This document shows positions 1-5,356 of a stretch of DNA of 11,310 nt, in pieces. The notes beneath the pieces are model-generated. The model was not told where the DNA came from. It saw only the letters and a program-made list of their open reading frames with translations, and made no database searches. Each line of letters begins with the position of its first letter. Position 1 is the stretch's first letter. Source of the DNA: RGIG5299 sp045542315 (lineage in GTDB: Bacteria; Bacillota; Clostridia; Oscillospirales; RGIG5299). A program made the position numbers and the translations under genes. The stretch covers positions 1 through 11,310 of the forward strand of contig JAZQKU010000079.1 of the NCBI GenBank assembly GCA_045542315.1, in the 5' to 3' direction.

Positions 1-1
1 G

Positions 2-232
2 GCCTCCGACTTTGCAAGTATTGCCAGGCAGGTATATTTTTTACCTTATAAAATTTATGCTCACCCGATTTATGATACCTTCTGCTGGAGTGTAATTATA
101 AACGAATATGAAGATGATAAAATCTTAGGTGGCGAGTATTATTACAATGCAGTAAGAATTACTATACGTAACAACGACGGAATGATATTTTTTCTGCATA
201 AGGGTTATCCTGATTCGTTTTATTGTTGGTAA
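2..232 (+). CDS. 3' end of an unidentified gene (partial)
   Basis: An open frame runs from the window edge to a TAA at 230-232, giving 76 C-terminal residues; the start lies outside the window. The fragment is rich in Tyr and Phe, with alternating hydrophobic and polar stretches (VIINEYEDD, AVRITIRNNDGMIFFLHKG) that look like beta strands. It ends in Tyr-Cys-Trp. A strong terminator begins 18 bases after the stop, which supports this frame as a real gene end. I do not recognise the family. No signal peptide or catalytic motif can be judged from the fragment. Confidence 0.6.
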   Translation, partial: ASDFASIARQVYFLPYKIYAHPIYDTFCWSVIINEYEDDKILGGEYYYNAVRITIRNNDGMIFFLHKGYPDSFYCW

Positions 233-250
233 GTTTAATTTAACAAATAA

Positions 251-280
251 AAATCCGCATCGGAAGATGCGGATTTTTTA
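251..280 (+). terminator. Intrinsic terminator of the plus-strand partial gene
   Basis: An 11-bp perfect stem (251-261 with 266-276) closes a GGAA tetraloop and runs into a T-tract ending at 279. It sits 18 bases after the stop codon at 232. Confidence 0.9.
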
Positions 281-284
281 TTTG

Positions 285-317
285 CAAAAAAATCCCCGCA
301 CCGTGAGGCGCGGGGAT
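285..317 (-). terminator. Intrinsic terminator of the pheST-ireB cluster
   Basis: Read on the minus strand, an 8-bp GC-rich stem (310-317 with 292-299), which can be extended inward by CC/GG around a four-base loop with one mismatch, is followed by a T-run (complement of the A-run at 286-292). It lies 13 bases beyond the ireB stop and back to back with the plus-strand terminator at 251-280, so the two transcription units are insulated from each other. Confidence 0.88.
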
Positions 318-330
318 AATTTGTTATAAA

Positions 331-582
331 TCAAAGCTTTGAAAGGTAATTCTTAACAAGCGCCTGTAAAAGCTCATCTCTGTCAAGCTTGCAGATAAGA
401 GCTCTTGCATTCTTGTGATTGGTGATATAGGTGGGATCCTCTGAAAGAATGTAACCTACGATCTGGTTAACGGGATCGTATCCCTTCTCCTTCAAAGCGG
501 AGTAAACCTCGTTCATGGTTTTCTTCATTTCGTCGTTTTTATCGTTTCCGAGTGAAAAAGTAACTGTGCCTTTGCCAAACAT
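331..582 (-). CDS. ireB: IreB family regulatory protein (UPF0297, YrzL-like)
   Basis: An 83-residue cytosolic protein with no signal or membrane segment. The core residues YSALKEKGYDPVNQIVGYIL, followed by DPTYI, a basic NHKNAR stretch and RDEL, are diagnostic of the UPF0297/IreB family, and the length is typical. In Enterococcus faecalis, IreB is a substrate of the Ser/Thr kinase IreK and a negative regulator of cephalosporin resistance. The N-terminus here carries Thr6 and Thr8 in a TVTF context, near where the family is phosphorylated; that equivalence is inference. The ATG at 580-582 has a strong GGGAGG site (complement of 591-596) eight bases upstream. It lies 75 bases after pheT, with its own promoter at 614-642, so it can be transcribed alone or by read-through. 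The ruvX-like gene that often follows ireB in Firmicutes is absent; a terminator follows instead. Confidence 0.93.
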   Translation of the reverse strand: MFGKGTVTFSLGNDKNDEMKKTMNEVYSALKEKGYDPVNQIVGYILSEDPTYITNHKNARALICKLDRDELLQALVKNYLSKL

Positions 583-613
583 ATTTAAACCCTCCCTATA
601 TGTCTATATTTAA

Positions 614-642
614 ATTCTATCACATTTTTGTCACAAAATCAA
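614..642 (-). promoter_or_regulatory. Sigma-A type promoter for ireB
   Basis: On the minus strand TTGATT (637-642), a 17-base spacer and TAGAAT (614-619) lie 32 bases or more upstream of the ireB start. It sits entirely in the short pheT-ireB gap, where no terminator hairpin is visible. Confidence 0.65.
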
Positions 643-657
643 GAGGCTTCTTAAAAT

Positions 658-3045
658 TTAGCTTCTGAGATTTATGCCTTTTTCAGCTAAAGCCTTTAAA
701 ATGCGCTTCATAACGCCGTCAACCTCTTCGTCTGAAAGTGTTCTGTCGGCAGCTCTGAAGGTAAGATTGAAGGAAACACTCTTCATATTTTCTCCGAGAG
801 CGTCACTTCTGTAAACGTCGAATACGGAAACGGAGGAAAGAAGCTTCTTGGCAGCGCCGATTATTGTTTTTTCAATATCCATCGCGTAGGTATCCTCGGT
901 GCAGACCACAGATATATCTCTTTCACTTGCGGGGAACTTGGGAAGAGGAGTGTATTCCTTTTCAAATTTCGCTGAAGCAAAAAGGGATTCCATATCGATT
1001 TCCGCGGCAATAACACGCTTGTCGGTTCCGTAGTTTGCCAAAACTGCGGGATGTATCTCGCCGATTCTCGCAATCTCCTTGTCGCCCGAGATGAATTTTG
1101 CGGTGCGATAGGGGTGATAACTGATATTTTGCTCCGAAACTATGTCGGTCACGGTAACTCCGAGCTTGTCGCAAAGCTCCTCGAAAATGCCCTTTGCGGT
1201 GTAATAATCGGTGTTTTCACCGTAAAGACCCAAAACAACTACCTGCTTCTCATCGGGAAGCTCGTAAGCGTCCTCCTTGGGAATATAGACCTTTGCGATC
1301 TCAAACAAAGCAGCCTCGCTGTTTCTGTAGTTTATGTTTCTCGTAACAGTCTCAAGCATTGAGGGAAGCGCGGTGGTTCTCATAATGCCGGTATCCTCGC
1401 CCAAGGGGTTCATTATCTTAACTGAATTGCGAAGAGCCGAGTCTTGGGGAAGATTTATCTTATCGTAATATTTGGGGCTTATGAAGGAATAGGTAGCAAT
1501 CTGGTTAAGTCCCATTGCGGTAAGATAGTTTTCGATCTTCTTTTCAAATTCCTGCATCGCATTTCTGCCGCCCTCGGTGGTGGTACCGCGAATCAAGGTT
1601 GTGGGAATTACGTTGTAGCCGTAAAATCTCGCAACCTCTTCGGCAACGTCGGCTTTGGTCTCAACGTCTGCACGGATAGATGGTATCTCAAGAAGATTTG
1701 TGCTCTCATCATATTTTATGCCAACGCTTTTGAGATATTCAAGCATTTTTTCCGCTTCAATATCGGTTCCGAGGAAATCGTTGGTCCATTTGGGCTCGAA
1801 AGCGATCTTTTTAAGCTCTTTGTTGTAGTTTTCAACTGCGATCTCACCCGAAACAACCTCACCTGCAGAAAGGAGAGTGATAAGCTCGCAGGCACGGTCG
1901 AGTGCTGCAGCGGTGAGTGCGGGGTCAAGACCCTTTTCAAATCTTCCGCTCGATTCGGTGCGGATACCAACCTGACGCGAGGTCCTTCTTACCGAAGCAC
2001 CTGCGAAGTTTGCGCTTTCAAAAACAACTGTGGAGGTGGATTCGGTTATCTCCGAGTTAAAGCCGCCCATAACGCCTGCAAGTGCAACCGCCTTCTTTTC
2101 GTCGGCAATAACGAGGTTTTCCGAATTCAAAACGGTTTCGGTGCCGTCAAGCGCAAGGAATATCTCGCCTTCCGCTGCTTTTCTTACAACGATCTTATTG
2201 CCGTCGATGCAGGCGTAGTCAAAAGCGTGCATCGGCTGACCGTATTCAAGCATAACATAGTTGGTAATATCAACGATATTGTTGATGGGACGCACGCCCG
2301 AATTGCGAAGTCTCTGACGTAGCCAAGCGGGTGAGGGCTCGATCTTTACGTTTTTAACAACTCTTGCACGGTAGCAGGAGCAAAGGTCGGGAGCTGAAAC
2401 GGAAACGGAAAGGTAATCGGAAATATTACCGCCGTTTTCTGTAACAACGGGAGCGGGAACTTTGAGCTCCTTACCGAAGGTTGCGGCGCTTTCTCTTGCA
2501 AGACCGATAACTGAAAGGCAGTCGGGACGGTTGGGGGTGATTTCAAACTCAACCACGGTGTCGTTAAGGCCTACAACGGAATTTATATCCTCGCCTATCT
2601 CACAGGGCTCTTCAATGATGAAAAGACCGTCTGTGGCGGCATAAGGATAATCGTTAACGGTAAGGCCAAGCTCGTTAATGGAGCAGAACATCCCCTCCGA
2701 AAGAACACCGCGAAGCTTGCCTGCTTTGATTTTGGTGCCGTCGAAAAGAAGGGAGTTATCGAGCGCAACGGGAACGAGGTCGCCCTCCTTCATATTTGTT
2801 GCGGCGGTGACGATGGTAATAGGCTCGCCCTTTGCCACGTCGACCTTGCATACGGTAAGACGGTCAGCGTCGGGATGACGCTCTGTCTTTAAAATCTTAC
2901 CCACAACGACGTTTTTGACCTTTTCGTTAAGGTGCTCAAAGCCTTCTACCTTTGAGCCGCTCATAGTGAGGGCATCGCAGTAATCCTTAACGCTTATATC
3001 CTTTACGTCAACGTATTCGTTTAACCAATTAAGTGATAAATTCAT
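658..3045 (-). CDS. pheT: Phenylalanine--tRNA ligase beta subunit
   Basis: The 795-residue beta chain of the alpha2-beta2 synthetase that charges tRNA-Phe in the cytosol; length is typical of bacteria. Domains in order: an EMAP/Csa-type tRNA-binding domain at about 40-155 (HPDADRL at 57-63); the B3/B4 region that edits Tyr-tRNA-Phe, from about 205 to 385; a B5 domain at about 405-480; a catalytic-like core to about 690; and a C-terminal FDX-ACB (anticodon-binding) domain over the last 95 residues (PASERDISVV). Other family signatures are FEITPNRPDCLSVIGLARE near 167-185, NNIVDITNYVMLEYGQPMHA and RFEKGLDP. The ATG at 3043-3045 has GGAGGT about ten bases upstream. It starts 19 bases after the pheS stop, so the two subunits are co-transcribed and regulated by the upstream T-box. 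No frameshift or missing domain is seen. Confidence 0.98.
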   Translation of the reverse strand: MNLSLNWLNEYVDVKDISVKDYCDALTMSGSKVEGFEHLNEKVKNVVVGKILKTERHPDADRLTVCKVDVAKGEPITIVTAATNMKEGDLVPVALDNSLLFDGTKIKAGKLRGVLSEGMFCSINELGLTVNDYPYAATDGLFIIEEPCEIGEDINSVVGLNDTVVEFEITPNRPDCLSVIGLARESAATFGKELKVPAPVVTENGGNISDYLSVSVSAPDLCSCYRARVVKNVKIEPSPAWLRQRLRNSGVRPINNIVDITNYVMLEYGQPMHAFDYACIDGNKIVVRKAAEGEIFLALDGTETVLNSENLVIADEKKAVALAGVMGGFNSEITESTSTVVFESANFAGASVRRTSRQVGIRTESSGRFEKGLDPALTAAALDRACELITLLSAGEVVSGEIAVENYNKELKKIAFEPKWTNDFLGTDIEAEKMLEYLKSVGIKYDESTNLLEIPSIRADVETKADVAEEVARFYGYNVIPTTLIRGTTTEGGRNAMQEFEKKIENYLTAMGLNQIATYSFISPKYYDKINLPQDSALRNSVKIMNPLGEDTGIMRTTALPSMLETVTRNINYRNSEAALFEIAKVYIPKEDAYELPDEKQVVVLGLYGENTDYYTAKGIFEELCDKLGVTVTDIVSEQNISYHPYRTAKFISGDKEIARIGEIHPAVLANYGTDKRVIAAEIDMESLFASAKFEKEYTPLPKFPASERDISVVCTEDTYAMDIEKTIIGAAKKLLSSVSVFDVYRSDALGENMKSVSFNLTFRAADRTLSDEEVDGVMKRILKALAEKGINLRS

Positions 3046-3064
3046 AATAAACCGACCTCCGAAA

Positions 3065-4084
3065 TCAGAACTGATTTAAAAATCTTACGTCGTTTTCGTA
3101 AAGAAGACGCATATCGTCGATATTGTATCTTCTCATAACGATACGTTCAAGACCGAGGCCGAATGCGAAGCCGCTGTAAACCTCGGGGTCAATACCGCAT
3201 TTTTCCAAAACCTTGGGATGCACCATGCCGCAACCCAGAATTTCTATCCAGCCTTCGTTTTTGCAGAGTCTGCAGCCCTTGCCGCCGCAGGAGAAGCAAC
3301 GAACGTCGACCTCTGCCGAGGGCTCGGTGAAGGGGAAATGGTGAGGTCTGAAGCGAACCACAGAATCCTCGCCGTAAAGACGCTTGATAAACACCTCGAG
3401 AGTTCCCTTGAGGTCCGACATGGTAATACCCTTGTCAACAACAAGTCCCTCGATCTGATGGAAGAGGGGAGAGTGGGTGGCATCGACCTCGTCGGAGCGG
3501 TAAACACGGCCCGGTGCGATAACGCGGATGGGAGGCTTCTGGTTTTCCATAACTCTTACCTGAACGGGAGAGGTCTGGGTGCGCAAAAGCACCTTTTCGT
3601 TTATATAGAAGGTATCTTGCGTATCTCTTGCGGGGTGATCGGCGGGAATGTTTAACGCCTCGAAATTATAGTAATCGTATTCAACCTCGGGACCGCTTAC
3701 GATTTTATAACCCATGCCGATAAAGATGTTTTCAATATCCTCTAAAACGGTGTTAAGAGGATGCTTTTTACCGAGCTTTTTGCTCTTTTCGTCAAGGGTG
3801 ATGTCGATCTTTTCCTTTTCAAGCCTTGCATACATCTGCTTTTTGCCGATCTCTGCCTTTAAAGCCTCGATCTTTTCCTCGAGCTGACTCTTTATCTCGT
3901 TTGCAAGCTGACCGATAACGGGACGCTCCTCTGCAGAGAGACCGCCCATCTTCTTTAAAACTGCGGTAAGCTCGCCCTTTTTACCGAGATAGGTAACGCG
4001 AAGAGACTCCAAAGTCTCTGTGTCGTTACAAGCCTCTAAAGCCAAAAGAGCCTTTTCCTTGATCGCATTAAGTTCGTTTTTCAA
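3065..4084 (-). CDS. pheS: Phenylalanine--tRNA ligase alpha subunit
   Basis: The 339-residue catalytic subunit of phenylalanyl-tRNA synthetase (class II core), which activates Phe with ATP and transfers it to tRNA-Phe; length is normal. Residues 1-95 form the charged N-terminal coiled-coil that contacts tRNA. The catalytic core follows with GPEVEYDYYNFEALN (131-145), HPARDTQDTFY (150-160), TSPVQVR (171-177), the motif 2 region GRVYRSDEVDATHSPLFHQ (192-210), FRPHHFPFTEPSAEVD (245-260) and motif 3 GLGLERIVM (309-317). Four cysteines at 263, 266, 271 and 274 form a CxxC-x4-CxxC knuckle, common in Firmicute PheS. The start is TTG (4082-4084): an in-frame TAA lies directly before it, AAAGG lies about ten bases upstream, and the next in-frame Met is near residue 46, inside the conserved part. 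It is the first gene after the T-box. Confidence 0.98.
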   Translation of the reverse strand: MKNELNAIKEKALLALEACNDTETLESLRVTYLGKKGELTAVLKKMGGLSAEERPVIGQLANEIKSQLEEKIEALKAEIGKKQMYARLEKEKIDITLDEKSKKLGKKHPLNTVLEDIENIFIGMGYKIVSGPEVEYDYYNFEALNIPADHPARDTQDTFYINEKVLLRTQTSPVQVRVMENQKPPIRVIAPGRVYRSDEVDATHSPLFHQIEGLVVDKGITMSDLKGTLEVFIKRLYGEDSVVRFRPHHFPFTEPSAEVDVRCFSCGGKGCRLCKNEGWIEILGCGMVHPKVLEKCGIDPEVYSGFAFGLGLERIVMRRYNIDDMRLLYENDVRFLNQF

Positions 4085-4119
4085 TTATAACACGCCTTTC
4101 TTTAATTGCGATAATTTAC

Positions 4120-4154
4120 AAAAAATAAAACTTCCGCTCTCATAGAACGGAAGT
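4120..4154 (-). terminator. T-box regulatory terminator upstream of pheS
   Basis: On the minus strand ACTTCCG (4148-4154) pairs with CGGAAGT (4130-4136) around an 11-base loop, followed by TTTATTTTTT (complement of 4120-4129). Its 5' arm and loop overlap the 3' half of the antiterminator (UUCC and CTATG), so the two folds exclude each other. Confidence 0.9.
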
Positions 4155-4355
4155 AAAATTCCAAAACCACTATAAAGTGAGCAATTCGGATACGAATATA
4201 TCCTATCCCTTTAACGGAGGACACCGTGTTGCTCTACTTTTTTGTGTTTAAGCAACAAGCTCGCGGGAGAACTTCACCGAATTTGCTTAAAAAGGGCTTT
4301 CAGACTGCGACCCTTTCTCTCTGATAAGTATTGAAGCGGCTACTTTGCCCGGTCA
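4120..4355 (-). promoter_or_regulatory. T-box leader with Phe (UUC) specifier controlling pheST
   Basis: Reading the minus strand, the parts of a T-box riboswitch appear in order. Stem I has lower pairs CTTCA/TGAAG, the AGAGAG bulge motif (complement of 4317-4322) and the distal GGG...TGAAAGCCC element. The specifier position on the 3' side of Stem I holds UUC, a Phe codon (complement of 4279-4281). Stem II pairs GTTGCT with AGCAAC (4251-4256 with 4228-4233). The IIA/B pseudoknot pairs ACGG with CCGT and TCCT with GGGA (4206-4227). Stem III is GGATA/TATCC (4188-4203). The antiterminator then has A1 arms TATAG (4170-4174) and CTATG (4141-4145) around a bulge starting UGGU (4166-4169), which matches the ACCA end of tRNA-Phe. 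Uncharged tRNA-Phe should stabilise the antiterminator and allow pheST transcription. The usual ACCGCG after UGGN is missing, so a motif search may miss it. Confidence 0.9.
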
Positions 4356-4383
4356 ATGCCATTAAATCATTATATTTTATAAT

Positions 4384-4412
4384 ATTATAACAAATAAAAA
4401 GCAGAATGTCAA
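4384..4412 (-). promoter_or_regulatory. Perfect-consensus promoter for the pheST leader
   Basis: On the minus strand TTGACA (4407-4412), a 17-base spacer and TATAAT (4384-4389) match the sigma-A consensus at every position. Transcription would begin near 4377, giving a leader of about 290 bases before pheS. It stands 45 bases from the divergent promoter at 4458-4485. Confidence 0.9.
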
Positions 4413-4457
4413 ATAGTTTATTGAAATAATATTTTTTTAGACAGATTTTTACAAAAC

Positions 4458-4485
4458 TTGACAAATTTTTCATTTGTGATATAAT
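4458..4485 (+). promoter_or_regulatory. Strong promoter for the 4491 RNA and lipoprotein gene
   Basis: TTGACA (4458-4463), a 16-base spacer and TATAAT (4480-4485), with a TG-containing sequence just upstream of the -10. The expected start near 4491-4493 coincides with the first bases of a 12-bp helix, which supports a defined RNA 5' end there. Confidence 0.85.
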
Positions 4486-4490
4486 AGTAA

Positions 4491-4650
4491 ATGCTACACA
4501 ACCGAATCATTATTACCGTTATGGGAAACATATTTTGTGAAAAAGTGTTTCTCTTTTTCCTTATTCCTATAACGGCTGTAAGGTTGTGTAGCAACAATAG
4601 GGGATTCACTTTTCGGTGCGTTCCTTATTGGAGCGCACTTTTTTATTTTA
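4491..4650 (+). ncRNA. Structured RNA or attenuator leader of unknown type
   Basis: Three nested helices can be read directly. P1 is a perfect 12-bp pairing of 4492-4503 with 4582-4593. P2 is 12 bp with one G-U pair, 4516-4527 with 4564-4575. P3 is a 7-bp pairing of 4539-4545 with 4553-4559 around a 7-base loop. Unequal internal loops separate them (12 and 6 bases, then 11 and 4), so the whole is a bulged rod of about 100 bases. An intrinsic terminator follows at 4616-4650. Two further pairings are possible: GAATC (4504-4508) with GATTC (4603-4607), which would form a pseudoknot over P1, and AAAAAGTG (4540-4547) with CACTTTTT (4636-4643) in the terminator's 3' arm, which could act as an antiterminator. 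I do not recognise it as 6S, T-box, SRP, tmRNA, RNase P or a riboswitch class I know. It is either a free small RNA of about 150 bases or a cis regulator of the lipoprotein gene at 4665. Confidence 0.65.
4616..4650 (+). terminator. Intrinsic terminator before the lipoprotein gene
   Basis: A 9-bp GC-rich stem (4616-4624 with 4630-4638, one G-U pair) with loop TTATT is followed by TTTTTTATTTT. It lies between the promoter at 4458 and the ribosome binding site at 4650-4655, so it must either end a separate RNA or act as an attenuator. Confidence 0.88.
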
Positions 4651-4664
4651 AGGAGAAGGTAAAA

Positions 4665-5312
4665 ATGAAAAAAACAATGAAAAAAATCATGGCAATTTTC
4701 CTGGCAGTGGTTATGACCGCTTCGTTTGCGTCGTGCGGACTTTTGGGGCTTGGTAAAGCTCAACAGGCGGCTGTCGCAAAAAGCTCATACGAGAGGCTTA
4801 CGGCGCTGTATGAAACCTGTGAAGCGCTTTCGGATATAATATACGAAGCCTGGAGCTTTGCAATCTACGATGCCTACAGCTACGACAATGCACGGGCCTG
4901 CGCAGAGGCAATATCAAAGAAAATAGGAGCAAACTACGATATATTTGTAAAAAATCTGAATGCTGAGATAGAATATAACGGCAAAAAGGTATCGGCATCA
5001 ACCCAACTGGAGATGATGAAGGATTTTAATCATATGCTTTCAATCGTTATTTGCGTAATTGACGAATACGGCTTCTATGCAGACGGTGATGCGATTATCG
5101 AGCTTGTTGCAAAGGATATAAGAAAGCTTAACGATAAATACGAGGAGGTAACAGGCTACTCAGATCTGAAGAAATATTACGTAGCGGTAGAAGAATACTA
5201 TAACTTCGTTAAATCACCGAGCGGCTCGCTTTTGACCTATGAAGGTACGGTAAGCGGCTTTGAAAAAGAAGCAAAGGATTTGCAGAAAAACTTAAAGACG
5301 TTATTTATATAA
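4665..5312 (+). CDS. Small lipoprotein of unknown function
   Basis: A 215-residue protein with a basic N-terminus (MKKTMKKI), a hydrophobic stretch and a lipobox SFASC with the lipidated Cys at 24, so it should be anchored on the outer face of the membrane. The mature part looks mainly helical and is rich in Tyr, Glu, Lys and Ala (for example YERLTALYETCEALSDIIYEA and KYEEVTGYSDLKKYYVAVEE); no enzyme motif is visible and I do not recognise the family. The start is the ATG at 4665, with AAGGAG at 4650-4655. The frame stays open back to 4491, but that extension crosses the RNA helices and terminator and would bury the signal peptide, so it is rejected. The gene follows the structured RNA and its terminator, so expression probably depends on read-through or antitermination. 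It converges on the beta-helix gene through the terminator at 5311-5349. Confidence 0.85.
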   Translation: MKKTMKKIMAIFLAVVMTASFASCGLLGLGKAQQAAVAKSSYERLTALYETCEALSDIIYEAWSFAIYDAYSYDNARACAEAISKKIGANYDIFVKNLNAEIEYNGKKVSASTQLEMMKDFNHMLSIVICVIDEYGFYADGDAIIELVAKDIRKLNDKYEEVTGYSDLKKYYVAVEEYYNFVKSPSGSLLTYEGTVSGFEKEAKDLQKNLKTLFI

Positions 5313-5349
5313 CAAACAACGGGAGACATCACGTCTCCCGTTGTTTGTT
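5311..5349. terminator. Shared bidirectional terminator
   Basis: A 17-bp perfect stem (5311-5327 with 5333-5349) with a 5-base loop sits between the convergent lipoprotein and beta-helix genes and includes the last bases of the plus-strand stop codon. The outer stem arms are AACAAAC and GTTTGTT, so each strand ends in a T-rich run. Confidence 0.88.
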
Positions 5350-5356
5350 TTACTGT

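Noticed and set aside
1444..2322. Long open frame on the plus strand (292 codons)
   Set aside because: It lies wholly antisense to pheT, whose family motifs are unbroken on the minus strand, and its product has no recognisable feature. It is a codon-usage shadow.
3218..3655. Plus-strand open frame of 145 codons
   Set aside because: Antisense to the catalytic core of pheS; shadow frame.
4085..4377. Leader-peptide attenuation as the control of pheST
   Set aside because: No short frame with a run of Phe codons and a ribosome binding site is seen, whereas all T-box elements can be placed with a matching UUC specifier.
4491..4650. Calling the RNA a 6S RNA
   Set aside because: The rod shape is similar, but it is shorter than Firmicute 6S RNAs, has an extra terminator hairpin and shows none of the 6S sequence I can recall; a homology search would be needed.
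4491..4664. In-frame upstream extension of the lipoprotein gene starting at the ATG at 4491
   Set aside because: It starts at the expected transcription start with no ribosome binding site, crosses the RNA helices and terminator, and would place the signal peptide in the interior. The ATG at 4665 has AAGGAG and starts a proper lipoprotein signal.
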